Notes under the pieces: generated by a model | What the model was told of the DNA's origin: nothing | What the model saw: only the letters and a program-made list of their open reading frames with translations | Database searches by the model: none | Source of the DNA: Actibacterium sp. | Lineage (GTDB): Bacteria; Pseudomonadota; Alphaproteobacteria; Rhodobacterales; Rhodobacteraceae | Length of the DNA: 43,017 bases | NCBI GenBank assembly: GCA_016278325.1 | Contig: JADQCB010000010.1 | Span: 1 to 43,017 of the forward strand | Direction of reading: 5' to 3' | Translations under genes and position numbers: made by a program | Part shown: one piece after another, positions 28,468-36,663 of the stretch | Layout of the letters: each line of letters opens with the position of its first letter | Position numbering within the stretch: position 1 is the stretch's first letter

Positions 28468-28851
28468 ATGTCCCTGAAAATTCGTCTCGCCCGTGCCGGT
28501 TCCAAGAAGCGTCCGTTCTATCGCATCGTGGCCACCGACAGCCGCATGCCCCGCGACGGCCGCTTCATCGAGAAGCTGGGCACTTACAATCCGCTGCTGC
28601 CCAAGGACAGCGAAGAGCGCGTGAAGATGGATGCCGACCGGATCAAGCATTGGCTGGACCTGGGCGCGCAGCCCACCGACCGGATCGCGCGGATGCTGGA
28701 AAACGCGGGCGTTCTGCACAAGAAGGAACGGTCGAACCCGAACAAGGCGAAGCCGGGCAAGAAGGCCCAGGAGCGCGCCGAGGCGCGTGCGGCCAGGGCG
28801 GCCGAGGCCGCTGCACCGGCCGAGGAAGCCGCCGACCAGGGCGCCGAGTAA
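28468..28851 (+). CDS. rpsP: 30S ribosomal protein S16
   Basis: S16 is a small-subunit assembly protein. Residues 1-80 match the core ([54 protein letters not shown]). The length of 127 is longer than the usual 80 or so because of a Lys/Glu/Ala-rich C-terminal tail, which is common in alphaproteobacteria. AAGGAG lies 9 bases before the ATG. It is followed by a terminator-like hairpin and then rimM. Confidence 0.97.
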   Translation: MSLKIRLARAGSKKRPFYRIVATDSRMPRDGRFIEKLGTYNPLLPKDSEERVKMDADRIKHWLDLGAQPTDRIARMLENAGVLHKKERSNPNKAKPGKKAQERAEARAARAAEAAAPAEEAADQGAE

Positions 28852-28931
28852 CCGGCCCGGCGCCTTGCCGGATGAGCATATGACCGATGGTATCCGGAAC
28901 CGGATTGCGGGCATCCATCGCAAGCAGGCAG

Positions 28932-28955
28932 AAGCCGCCCGCAGGGGCGGCTTTT
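28932..28955 (+). terminator. Terminator or attenuator between rpsP and rimM
   Basis: A perfect 9-base stem AAGCCGCCC/GGGCGGCTT (28932-28940, 28945-28953), 4-base loop, followed by a short T run (TTTT with one interrupting G after). It lies 28 bases before the rimM start, within a conserved operon, so it may reduce expression of rimM and trmD relative to the ribosomal protein, as is typical for this operon. Confidence 0.6.
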
Positions 28956-28980
28956 GCGCGTCCAGCGCAAGGAGCAGAAC

Positions 28981-29493
28981 ATGAGCACTGAACGGGTCTG
29001 CGTCGGCGCCATCGCCGGCGCCTTCGGCGTCAGGGGAGAGGTGCGGCTGAAAAGTTTTTGCGCCCGGCCCGAGGCGATTGCCGATTATGCGCCGCTGTTC
29101 ACCGAGGATGGCGCGCGCAGCTTCACGGTGCGGATCACCGGCCCGGTCAAGGGCGGATTCGCGGCGCGGCTGTCGGGTGTCACCACCCGCGAACAGGCCG
29201 ATGCGCTGCGTGGCACGCAGCTTTTCGTCGATCGCGCACGCTTGCCGGCGCTTCCAGACGACGAGTATTACCATGCCGACCTGATCGGGCTGGAGGTGGT
29301 CGATACCGGAGGCCGGCACCTGGGTCATGTCCGCGCGGTGCACGATCACGGCGCCGGCGACCTGCTGGAAGTGCATGGCCCGGGCCTGCAGGACACGGTC
29401 CTGTTGCCCTTCACGAATTCCGCCGTGCCGACGGTGGACCTCGCGGCGGGGCGCATCATCGCCGACCCGCCCGAGGGGCTGTTTCCGGACTGA
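28981..29493 (+). CDS. rimM: 16S rRNA maturation protein RimM
   Basis: RimM helps mature the 3' domain of 16S rRNA and binds S19. The 170-residue protein has the RimM N-terminal domain ([21 protein letters not shown]) and a C-terminal PRC-barrel ([40 protein letters not shown]). I chose the ATG at 28981 with AAGGAG upstream; the frame is open to 28954. The conserved order rpsP-rimM-trmD-rplS is kept, except that a sulfotransferase-like gene lies between rimM and trmD. Confidence 0.95.
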   Translation: MSTERVCVGAIAGAFGVRGEVRLKSFCARPEAIADYAPLFTEDGARSFTVRITGPVKGGFAARLSGVTTREQADALRGTQLFVDRARLPALPDDEYYHADLIGLEVVDTGGRHLGHVRAVHDHGAGDLLEVHGPGLQDTVLLPFTNSAVPTVDLAAGRIIADPPEGLFPD

Positions 29494-29497
29494 CCCG

Positions 29498-30313
29498 ATG
29501 CCCGGCCCGCAACAGCGCATCGTGATCCATGCCGGGTTCCACAAGACCGGCACCAGCACGGCCCAGGCCGTGCTGCGGAAAAACCGGGCGATCCTGCGCG
29601 CGGAAACGGCGATGATCCTGCCGTTCGGGCTGAAATCGGTGCGCTCTGCCGCGCGGGGGTTTTCGACATGGCGCGATCCATCGGCCCTGGCGCGGGCCGC
29701 GATCCGGTTCGGCTGCCGCGTGCAGGAGATGAAGCTGAAACCGGCGCGCAAGCTCCTGGTCACCTCCGAAGAGCTGTCGGGGCACATGCCGGGGCGCGGC
29801 GACCTGGCCGACTATTCCGCCGCGCCGGAGTTGATGCGCGCCTATGCCGAGGCGCTGGAACAGCTTTTCGGCAAGCGGCTCTGGCTGAGTTTCGTCTTTT
29901 CGCTGCGCGGCGCCGAGGAATGGCTGAAAAGCGCCCATGGCGAGCATGTGAAATCGTCGCGGATGGTGCTGGATTTCGACAGCTTCCGTCAGCGCTATTC
30001 CGGCGCCTCGGATCTGCCGGCAATCGTTGCGGCGATCCGTGAGGCGGTGGCGCCGCACGAGGTTCGCGAAACCTGGCTGGAGGACACGGCCGCCCGCCGC
30101 CTCGGCCCGGCTGGCCCCTTGCTCGACGCGATCGGCCTGAGCGACGCGCGCCGCGCCGCGCTGGGCCCGGTGGCCCCGGTCAACCGGGCACTTCCCGAGG
30201 CGGTGCTGTGCGAACTTCTGGCGATCAATCGCAGCCGGCGCAGCGATGCCGACGCCCGCGCCGCGAAACGGGCCCTGCTGTCCGCGCTTTCCGACCAGAC
30301 CCGAACCCGCTAG
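29498..30313 (+). CDS. Sulfotransferase-like P-loop protein
   Basis: This 271-residue soluble protein starts with RIVIHAGFHKTGTSTAQAVL, a 5'-phosphosulfate-binding loop pattern typical of the sulfotransferase family (GFHKTGTS). A second conserved segment, LLVTSEELSG at mid-protein, is common in bacterial members, which sulfate surface sugars or small molecules with PAPS. The 3'-phosphate-binding Arg/Ser pair cannot be placed with certainty. It starts 4 bases after the rimM stop and ends 9 bases before trmD, so it is in the same transcript. Alternative: a P-loop protein of unknown activity. Its position inside this operon is unusual. Confidence 0.8.
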   Translation: MPGPQQRIVIHAGFHKTGTSTAQAVLRKNRAILRAETAMILPFGLKSVRSAARGFSTWRDPSALARAAIRFGCRVQEMKLKPARKLLVTSEELSGHMPGRGDLADYSAAPELMRAYAEALEQLFGKRLWLSFVFSLRGAEEWLKSAHGEHVKSSRMVLDFDSFRQRYSGASDLPAIVAAIREAVAPHEVRETWLEDTAARRLGPAGPLLDAIGLSDARRAALGPVAPVNRALPEAVLCELLAINRSRRSDADARAAKRALLSALSDQTRTR

Positions 30314-30322
30314 AAGACCGCA

Positions 30323-31153
30323 ATGACCGATGCCGCGAAATCCCATGGCCGCCTGTCGATCCGCGCCTCGGCGCGGCCCAGCGACCTGATGCGCGAAACC
30401 CGCCGGGTGAAAGGGGCCTGGATGGCCAAGGTGATCACCCTGTTCCCCGAGGCATTCCCCGGCGTGCTGGGGCTATCGCTGACGGGACGGGCGCTGGACC
30501 AGGGGTTGTGGGCGCTGGAGACGATCGACCTGCGCCCCTTCGGCCAGGGCAGGCATCGCAACGTGGACGACACGCCGGCGGGCGGCGGCGCCGGCATGGT
30601 GTTGCGCCCCGATGTGGTGGGCGCGGCGCTGGCCACGGCCGGTGCCGACCGGCCCGCCGACCCGCAGCGCTGGCCGGTGATCTACCTGTCACCGCGGGGC
30701 CGCCGCTTCGACCAGGCGATGGCGCATCGCTTTGCCGCAGCGGCGGGGATCACCCTTGTCTGCGGCCGGTTCGAGGGCGTGGACCAGCGTGTGCTGGACC
30801 ATTTCGACGTGGAAGAGGTCAGCCTGGGCGATTTCGTCCTGACGGGTGGCGAGATCGCCGCTCAGGCCTTGATTGACGCGACGGTCCGGCTTATACCCCG
30901 CGTGCTCGGGAATCAGGCATCCACAGAAGAGGAGTCATTCTCTGACGGTCTGCTTGAGCATCCGCAGTATACAAGGCCCGCCATCTGGCAAGGCCGCGGG
31001 ATTCCGGACATTCTCCTGTCCGGCCATCACGCGAAGATCGCCGCCTGGCGGCGGGCCATGGCCGAAAGGCTGACAAGGAAACGCCGACCTGACCTCTGGC
31101 GGGCTTACTGTGCGAGACATGGTAGGGACCCGGAAGGAGACCAAGAGCTCTGA
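30323..31153 (+). CDS. trmD: tRNA (guanine-N1)-methyltransferase
   Basis: TrmD methylates G37 of tRNAs for Leu, Pro and Arg, which prevents frameshifting. The 276-residue SPOUT enzyme has DTPAGGGAGMVLRPDV and the SAM knot SLGDFVLTGGEIAAQ. It also carries ISHR-like CGRFEGVDQRVLDHF and a C-terminal domain. The N-terminal ~35 residues before VITLFPEAFPGVL are an extension seen in this bacterial group. It is cytoplasmic and lies upstream of rplS in the usual order. Confidence 0.96.
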   Translation: MTDAAKSHGRLSIRASARPSDLMRETRRVKGAWMAKVITLFPEAFPGVLGLSLTGRALDQGLWALETIDLRPFGQGRHRNVDDTPAGGGAGMVLRPDVVGAALATAGADRPADPQRWPVIYLSPRGRRFDQAMAHRFAAAAGITLVCGRFEGVDQRVLDHFDVEEVSLGDFVLTGGEIAAQALIDATVRLIPRVLGNQASTEEESFSDGLLEHPQYTRPAIWQGRGIPDILLSGHHAKIAAWRRAMAERLTRKRRPDLWRAYCARHGRDPEGDQEL

Positions 31154-31206
31154 GGACGCGCATATCAACTTCGCGGAAAAAACCGTGAGCACATAGGAGA
31201 CAAGCG

Positions 31207-31590
31207 ATGGACCTTATCGCGCAACTCGAGGCAGAGCAGATTGCCGACCTCGACAAGAAGATCCCGGATTTCAAGGCCGGGGACACGATCCGCGTCGGCT
31301 ACAAGGTGACAGAGGGCACCCGCACCCGGGTTCAGGCCTATGAAGGGGTCTGCATCTCGCGCAAGAATGGCGGCGGGATTGCCGGCTCGTTCACCGTGCG
31401 CAAGATTTCCTTCGGCGAAGGCGTGGAACGTGTGTTCCCGCTCTACTCGACCAATATCGACAGCATCGAGGTGGTGCGCCGCGGCAAGGTGCGCCGGGCC
31501 AAGCTCTACTACCTGCGCGCGCGCCGGGGCAAATCGGCCCGGATCGCGGAACAGTCGAACTACAAGCCCAAAGCGGGCGCCGAAGCGTAA
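31207..31590 (+). CDS. rplS: 50S ribosomal protein L19
   Basis: L19 sits at the 30S-50S interface. The 127-residue product matches L19 closely: [86 protein letters not shown] is upstream of the ATG. It is coupled to rpmE, which starts 11 bases later. Confidence 0.97.
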   Translation: MDLIAQLEAEQIADLDKKIPDFKAGDTIRVGYKVTEGTRTRVQAYEGVCISRKNGGGIAGSFTVRKISFGEGVERVFPLYSTNIDSIEVVRRGKVRRAKLYYLRARRGKSARIAEQSNYKPKAGAEA

Positions 31591-31601
31591 GGACCGGAGC
31601 G

Positions 31602-31823
31602 ATGAAAAAGAACATTCACCCCGACTATCACCTGATCGACGTCAAGCTGACCGATGGAACCATCGTCCAGATGAAATCGACCTATGGCGCCGAGGGCGAT
31701 ACCCTTTCGCTGGATATCGACCCGTCGGTGCACCCGGCGTGGACCGGCGGTTCGTCGCGCCTGATGGACACCGGCGGCCGCGTGTCGAAGTTCAAGAACA
31801 AATACGCCGGCCTGGGCTTCTGA
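31602..31823 (+). CDS. rpmE: 50S ribosomal protein L31
   Basis: L31 is a small peripheral large-subunit protein. The 73-residue product ([20 protein letters not shown] onward, ending in [13 protein letters not shown]) lacks the Cys residues of the zinc-ribbon form, so it is the zinc-independent (C-) type. A strong terminator follows 23 bases later. Confidence 0.95.
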   Translation: MKKNIHPDYHLIDVKLTDGTIVQMKSTYGAEGDTLSLDIDPSVHPAWTGGSSRLMDTGGRVSKFKNKYAGLGF

Positions 31824-31846
31824 AACCCCGCCCCGACGGATATCCA

Positions 31847-31873
31847 GGCGCCGCCCGGTCGGGCGGCGCCTTT
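31847..31873 (+). terminator. Terminator after rpmE
   Basis: An 11-base inverted repeat GGCGCCGCCCG/CGGGCGGCGCC (31847-31857, 31860-31870) followed by TTTG. It ends the rplS-rpmE transcript. Confidence 0.75.
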
Positions 31874-32011
31874 GCTTTGGCGGGTTTCTGCCCGCAATGG
31901 GTGCAACGCGATGACGCCTGTTTGCTGCATTCCGGTCATGCATCTGCCGCTTTTTTCGGCTAACCTGCGGCTGACGAACGATAAAAGGCAGCAAGACAGC
32001 GGGCGCGGGCA

Positions 32012-32941
32012 ATGATTTCACGGACCTTTCTGATACGGGCGGCGGTTGCGCTGGCCATTCTTGCGGCGCCGGCCGCGCAGGCGCAGGGACAGCCGCGCCA
32101 GACACTGGGCTGGAGCAGCATATTCAACAACGACTTCCTGGGCGACGGGTCTGATCGCTGGCGGTCGTCATCCTACACGATCAGCTGGCTGCGCGGGCCG
32201 GAATGGACCGGCCGGCTGCCCGAGATGCCGGGCCGGATTCTGGAATACCGGTTCCGGACATCGACCCTGTCACCGTCGAATCTGTCCAATCCGGCCCCGG
32301 GCGACCGGCCCTATGCCGGAACGCTGGGCTTCGGTGTTCATACCCATTTTCGCCATCACGGGTTCGACTTGACCCTGGGTGGCGGGATCGACGTCACCGG
32401 GCCGCAGACCGGGCATGGCGAAAGGCAGAAATGGGCGCATGACCGGCTTGGCATCGCACCACCATCTGCCAAGGTGCTGGACAACCAGATCGGGAATGCG
32501 GTCTATCCCGCCATCTCGGCCGAGGCGGCCCGCCCGTTCCGCCTGTCCGACGGGGTGATGATGCGCCCGTTCCTGGCCGCGCAGGCCGGGGCCGAGACCC
32601 TGATCCGCGCGGGCGGCGATATCATCATCGGAACCTGGGGGCAGGGCGATCTGCTGGTGCGTGAACCGGAAACTGGCCAGTTCTACACCGCGACAAGGGG
32701 CGGCACGCCGGGCCTGTCCTTCCTGCTGGGGGGCGATGCGGCCTGGGTGGCCGACAGCCATTACCTGCCCTCGTCCCGGGGATATCGGCTTACCGATACG
32801 CGAAATCGGTTGCGCGCCGGGGTCAAGTGGCAGGGACGACGCTTTGGCGTGTTTTACGGCGTCACATGGCTTGGCAAGGAATTCGTCGGGCAGAGTGATA
32901 CCCAGCTTGTCGGGTCGTTGAATTTTCGCATCAGTTTCTGA
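32012..32941 (+). CDS. Lipid A deacylase LpxR family outer-membrane protein
   Basis: This 309-residue protein has a Sec signal (LIRAAVALAILAAPAAQAQG) and belongs to the LpxR/DUF2219 family, 12-stranded outer-membrane beta-barrels that remove the 3'-acyl chains of lipid A with Ca2+. Family motifs are visible: an Asn-Asp pair in FNNDFLGDGSDRW (N40, D41), YTISW (T56/S58), GDRPYAG, and TGPQTGHGERQKWAHDRLG, whose His143 corresponds to the catalytic His. The chain ends in Phe, as expected for a BAM-assembled barrel. The start has a weak ribosome binding site. It is a single gene. Activity on lipid A is inferred from family. Confidence 0.82.
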   Translation: MISRTFLIRAAVALAILAAPAAQAQGQPRQTLGWSSIFNNDFLGDGSDRWRSSSYTISWLRGPEWTGRLPEMPGRILEYRFRTSTLSPSNLSNPAPGDRPYAGTLGFGVHTHFRHHGFDLTLGGGIDVTGPQTGHGERQKWAHDRLGIAPPSAKVLDNQIGNAVYPAISAEAARPFRLSDGVMMRPFLAAQAGAETLIRAGGDIIIGTWGQGDLLVREPETGQFYTATRGGTPGLSFLLGGDAAWVADSHYLPSSRGYRLTDTRNRLRAGVKWQGRRFGVFYGVTWLGKEFVGQSDTQLVGSLNFRISF

Positions 32942-33026
32942 TCCGGACGAATCACCCGCTTCCATGCATGAACAGAATGTGCTAACGGCCTTGTAATAAT
33001 AAAACTATCGAGGCAGGCAAACAGGC

Positions 33027-34097
33027 ATGAAAACGGGCTATCGCGGCACGTTTGTCATCCCCTGGGCCCAGACGGAGGTGGACGGTGTGCAGGCGGCACC
33101 GGTGGGCGCGCTGACCGTTGGGTCGGCCTGGCGCCGGCTGGGCGCGGCGATGCGGCTCGACGGGCCCGACGATCTGTTGCTTCTGGGCGATGCCGAAGGC
33201 GGGGCGGACCTGCGCAGGCGTGCGGCACGGGCGGTGCAGCGCCTGGTCGGGGCCGCGCTCGATCCGCGGAAATCCATCCACGACATGCCCGAACACCCCC
33301 TGAACGACCGGGGATTCGTGCTGACCGACGGGATGAAAAGCTATACAGCGACCGAGATTTCGACCCCCGATGGGCGGCCGACGCTGGTGATGTTCATCGA
33401 CGCGCTGCCACCCGTCGGCGCCGAACTCTGGGTCGTGCGCCAGATCAACGAAACCTCGCCGATCAGGCGCCACGCGCAATCCCCGGCTGGCGTCATCTGT
33501 TTCGCGCGGGGCACCCTGATCGCCACGCCGGACGGCCCGCGGCCGGTCGAGACGCTGGACGAGGGCCAGCATGTGCTGACCCGCGACGATGGTCCGCAGC
33601 CGGTCCTGTGGCGCGGCCAGCGCCGGATGTCGGGCGCGCGGCTGCATGCAATGCCGCATCTGCGCCCGGTGCGAATCCGCACGGGGGCCCTGGGCCGGGA
33701 CCGGCCCGAGGGCGATCTGATCGTGTCGCCCGAGCACCGGGTGCTGGTCCGGGGGCGCGCCGCCGAGATCCTGTTTCACACCCCCGAGGTGCTGGTCGCC
33801 GCGCGTGACCTGATCAACGACAGCACGATCCTGACGGATTATATCCTGCCGGAGGTGACCTATGTGCATCTGATGCTGGGGCGGCACCAGATCGTCTGGG
33901 CCAATGGGCTCGAGACCGAAAGCTTCCATCCGGCCGGCACGTCGCTCGACAGTGTCGATCCGGACCAGCGGGCATCGCTGCTGGAACGCTTCCCCGAGAT
34001 CGCCGCGAACCCGCATGCCTATGGCGATTTCGCCCGCCGCAACCTGACCACCTCCGAGGCGGCGATCCTGCAGTACGAAAACGGCCCCGGGCATTGA
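33027..34097 (+). CDS. Hint (Hedgehog/intein) domain protein
   Basis: This 356-residue protein has a unique N-terminal region (1-150) and a Hint domain (about 155-300). The Hint start is [21 protein letters not shown], with Cys158 as the splice-type nucleophile; the block B His is in SPEHRVLV (H237), and the end shows [20 protein letters not shown]. The classic C-terminal HN/C splice dyad is absent, as in many bacterial Hint-like proteins of Rhodobacterales. N-terminal self-cleavage is possible but not shown. No signal peptide or RTX repeats are seen, so it is probably not a type I secreted toxin by itself. Function is unknown. AT-rich promoter sequence (TAATAATAAAA) precedes it. Confidence 0.82.
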   Translation: MKTGYRGTFVIPWAQTEVDGVQAAPVGALTVGSAWRRLGAAMRLDGPDDLLLLGDAEGGADLRRRAARAVQRLVGAALDPRKSIHDMPEHPLNDRGFVLTDGMKSYTATEISTPDGRPTLVMFIDALPPVGAELWVVRQINETSPIRRHAQSPAGVICFARGTLIATPDGPRPVETLDEGQHVLTRDDGPQPVLWRGQRRMSGARLHAMPHLRPVRIRTGALGRDRPEGDLIVSPEHRVLVRGRAAEILFHTPEVLVAARDLINDSTILTDYILPEVTYVHLMLGRHQIVWANGLETESFHPAGTSLDSVDPDQRASLLERFPEIAANPHAYGDFARRNLTTSEAAILQYENGPGH

Positions 34098-34121
34098 CAC
34101 TGCCCGGCCCGGCTGTATAAG
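34094..34121 (+). promoter_or_regulatory. rpsD promoter
   Basis: Plus strand: a perfect -35 TTGACA (34094-34099), 16-base spacer, -10 TATAAG (34116-34121). It overlaps the end of the Hint gene. Transcription would start near 34128, leaving a leader of about 133 bases. Confidence 0.65.
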
Positions 34122-34130
34122 CGCGCCATT

Positions 34131-34260
34131 CCCGGCCCCCGTGGTCGGGATATTCATTGGTGTTGGTGGCCCCCGCAAGGGGATGCCTGTCGCCCGCCCG
34201 GGAAAGGACAACGCCCTTCGCAATAGGCCGCGCCGCCGGCCGCACAGAAGGAGATCAGCC
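34131..34260 (+). other. Structured rpsD leader
   Basis: The leader carries a hairpin CCCGGCC/GGTCGGG (34131-34149) close to the predicted transcript start and further GC-rich pairing around CCCCCGCAAGGGG (about 34172-34184), and ends with AAGGAG before the GTG. S4 represses its own operon through an mRNA structure in other bacteria; similar control here is a guess. Confidence 0.35.
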
Positions 34261-34881
34261 GTGACCAAACGCACGTCTGCCAAGTACAAGCTCGACCGCC
34301 GGATGGGTGAAAACATCTGGGGTCGTCCGAAATCCCCGGTCAACCGTCGTGAATATGGGCCCGGCCAGCATGGCCAGCGCCGCAAGGGCAAGCTGTCGGA
34401 TTTCGGCATCCAGCTGCGCGCCAAGCAAAAGCTCAAGGGCTATTACGGCGACCTGACTGAAAAGCAGTTCCGCCGCATCTTCGCCGAGGCAGAGCGTGTG
34501 CGCGGCGATACCGGCGAGATCCTGATCGGGTTGCTGGAACGCCGCCTCGACGCCGTGGTCTATCGCGCGAAATTCGTGCCCACGGTTTTTGCCGCGCGGC
34601 AATTCGTCAACCACGGCCATGTCCTGGTAAATGGCAAGCGGGTGAACATCCCCTCCTACCGTGTCAAGGAAGGCGATGTCATCGAGGTGCGTGAAAAGTC
34701 GAAGCAGATGGCGATGGTTCTCGAAGCCGCGCAACTGGCCGAGCGTGACGTGCCGGATTACATCGAGGTCGATCATTCCAAGATGACCGCCTCTTTCGTG
34801 CGCACCCCGGCGCTGGCCGATGTGCCCTATCCGGTGATGATGGAACCGCATCTGGTCATCGAATTCTACGCGCAGAACTGA
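34261..34881 (+). CDS. rpsD: 30S ribosomal protein S4
   Basis: S4 is a primary 16S rRNA-binding protein that nucleates 30S assembly. The 206-residue product contains the N-terminal region ([40 protein letters not shown]) and the S4 RNA-binding fold ([40 protein letters not shown]). The start is a GTG at 34261 with AAGGAG upstream. The frame is open upstream to 34141, but the extension is not conserved. It is monocistronic, outside the alpha operon, as usual in alphaproteobacteria. Confidence 0.97.
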   Translation: MTKRTSAKYKLDRRMGENIWGRPKSPVNRREYGPGQHGQRRKGKLSDFGIQLRAKQKLKGYYGDLTEKQFRRIFAEAERVRGDTGEILIGLLERRLDAVVYRAKFVPTVFAARQFVNHGHVLVNGKRVNIPSYRVKEGDVIEVREKSKQMAMVLEAAQLAERDVPDYIEVDHSKMTASFVRTPALADVPYPVMMEPHLVIEFYAQN

Positions 34882-34907
34882 TCTGCGCACCTTGGAAAGA
34901 CTCCCCC

Positions 34908-34933
34908 AAGCCCGCCGTTACGGCGGGCTTTTT
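34908..34933 (+). terminator. rpsD terminator
   Basis: A perfect 10-base stem AAGCCCGCCG/CGGCGGGCTT (34908-34917, 34921-34930) with a 3-base loop and a T run (TTTTT) after. A textbook intrinsic terminator 27 bases after the stop. Confidence 0.85.
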
Positions 34934-35086
34934 CGTTGAAAACCGGCGACGTCGCGGTTCGTGGTTTTGCGGGCAGGGGCGCTCGCGCCGTTCTCGGGGG
35001 ATCGCGGCGGTGGTCGCGCAGTGGGGTCTGTCGCTGCGGGCATCGCTGTGTTACCCCACCGCGACGCCAAATACCGGAGCCCGCCG

Positions 35087-35875
35087 ATGCCCTTCACCCT
35101 TGCCACCTGGAACATCAATTCGGTCCGTCTGCGCGAACCGCTGGTTCTGAAGCTGTTGCAGCAGGAAGCCCCGGACGTGCTGTGCCTGCAGGAGTGCAAG
35201 AGCCCGGTCGAGAAGATCCCGCTGGACGGGTTCCGGGCCCTGGGCTATGGCCACATGGTCGCGCGGGGGCAGAAGGGATATAACGGCGTCGCGATCCTGT
35301 CGCGCCTGCCGCTGGAGGATATGGGCGACATGGATTTTGCCGGGCTGGGGCATGCCCGTCATTGCGCCGCCCGGCTGGAAAACGGTGTCGTGATCCACAA
35401 TTTCTATGTGCCCGCCGGCGGCGATGTGCCGGACCGGGCGGTGAACGAGAAATTCGGCCAGAAGCTCGATTACCTGAGCGGGATGCGGGACTGGTTCCAT
35501 TCCGACCGGCCCGGCAAATCGATCCTGGTCGGCGATCTGAACATCGCCCCGCGCGAGGATGACGTCTGGTCGCACAAGCAATTGCTCAAGGTCGTCTCCC
35601 ACACGCCGGTCGAGGTCGCGCAGTTGAGCGACACGCAGGAGGCCGGCGGCTGGATCGACATCACGCGCAAGGACATCCCTGACGGCCAGCTTTACAGCTG
35701 GTGGTCCTACCGCGCCCGCGACTGGGACGCCGCCGACAAGGGCCGGCGACTGGATCACGTCTGGGCAACGCCCGACATTGCCGATGCCGGGCACGGGTCG
35801 CGGATCCTGCGGGCCGCGCGCGGCTGGGAAAAGCCCAGCGACCACGCCCCGGTTTTTGCCGATTTCGACCTGTAA
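35087..35875 (+). CDS. xth: Exodeoxyribonuclease III
   Basis: This is an exonuclease III/AP endonuclease of the EEP superfamily, 262 residues, which repairs abasic sites and 3' blocked ends. It has TLATWNINSVRLREP, LCLQECKSP with the metal-binding Glu, the GYGHMVARGQKGYNGVAI segment, NFYVPAGGDVPDRAVNEKF, VGDLNIAPREDDVWSHKQL (Asp-Asn pair), GRRLDHVWATPDIADA and the terminal SDHAPVFADF (catalytic His). The ATG at 35087 has CCGGAG upstream; the frame is open upstream. It is cytoplasmic and converges on the esterase gene. Confidence 0.95.
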   Translation: MPFTLATWNINSVRLREPLVLKLLQQEAPDVLCLQECKSPVEKIPLDGFRALGYGHMVARGQKGYNGVAILSRLPLEDMGDMDFAGLGHARHCAARLENGVVIHNFYVPAGGDVPDRAVNEKFGQKLDYLSGMRDWFHSDRPGKSILVGDLNIAPREDDVWSHKQLLKVVSHTPVEVAQLSDTQEAGGWIDITRKDIPDGQLYSWWSYRARDWDAADKGRRLDHVWATPDIADAGHGSRILRAARGWEKPSDHAPVFADFDL

Positions 35876-35887
35876 CCCCGCGCCCGC

Positions 35888-36526
35888 TCAAAGAGCCTGA
35901 ACCTGTCGTGCCACGACCGCGCCCAGATCCTGGTGCGCCGCAGCTTCGAAATGGACGCCGTCGACCTGACTGACCTCTATCGCGGCGCCCGCGTCCAGGA
36001 AGGCCACGCCGCGCGCCTCGGCCAGGGCGCGATAGCAGTCCGCAAGCGCCTGCGAAACCTCGGCGGCGCCGATGAACTCGCCCTTGAGCACGCCTTGTTC
36101 CAGCACCGGCGGCGGACAGATCAGCACCACGGAAAAGCCGCCGTGGCGGGTCTGCATCTCGTCGCCAAGGGCGATGTCCAGCAGCCCGGCGGTCCCGGCG
36201 GTAACGAACTGCGGCGTGGGCGCAAAGCGCGTCTTCAGGTCATTGGTGCCCAGCATGATCGTCAGCACGTCGATCGGACCATGGCTTTGCAGCGCGATCT
36301 TCAACCCCGTCCGCCCGTTCATCTGCGCGCCCATCACCGGATCGTCATGCTGGGTGGTGCGGCCGGGAAGACCTTCTTCCACCAGCGCCCAGTCGGCGCC
36401 GAGCATGCTTTGCGTCACCCGCGGCCAGCGCGTCCGGGCGTCATAGCGGGCATAGATCCCGCGCGTCATGATGGGCGGGGTGCCATGCGTGTTGCTGTCG
36501 CCGAAGGTGAGCAGGGTTTTCGTCAT
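35888..36526 (-). CDS. SGNH/GDSL hydrolase (esterase/lysophospholipase-like)
   Basis: This 212-residue enzyme is of the SGNH family. The nucleophile Ser is in TFGDSNTHG (S11), the block III Gly-Asn in LGTNDLKTRF, and the Asp-His dyad in QVDGVHFEAAAH. Relatives are arylesterases and lysophospholipases. No signal peptide is seen, so it may be cytoplasmic. I chose the ATG at 36526 with AAAGG upstream; the open frame runs further up without good support. Substrate is unknown. Confidence 0.87.
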   Translation of the reverse strand: MTKTLLTFGDSNTHGTPPIMTRGIYARYDARTRWPRVTQSMLGADWALVEEGLPGRTTQHDDPVMGAQMNGRTGLKIALQSHGPIDVLTIMLGTNDLKTRFAPTPQFVTAGTAGLLDIALGDEMQTRHGGFSVVLICPPPVLEQGVLKGEFIGAAEVSQALADCYRALAEARGVAFLDAGAAIEVSQVDGVHFEAAAHQDLGAVVARQVQAL

Positions 36527-36663
36527 GTCGGGCCTTTCACCGGAATGCGCGGGGATGCTAGGCAGACGGCGCGCCGGGGTAAAGCGTCGCAATGGCGTTT
36601 CGCCCTTGGCCTGCGCCGCGGCGACGCCCATATAGGGCGAAACGGATTCGGAAGGGGGCAGAC

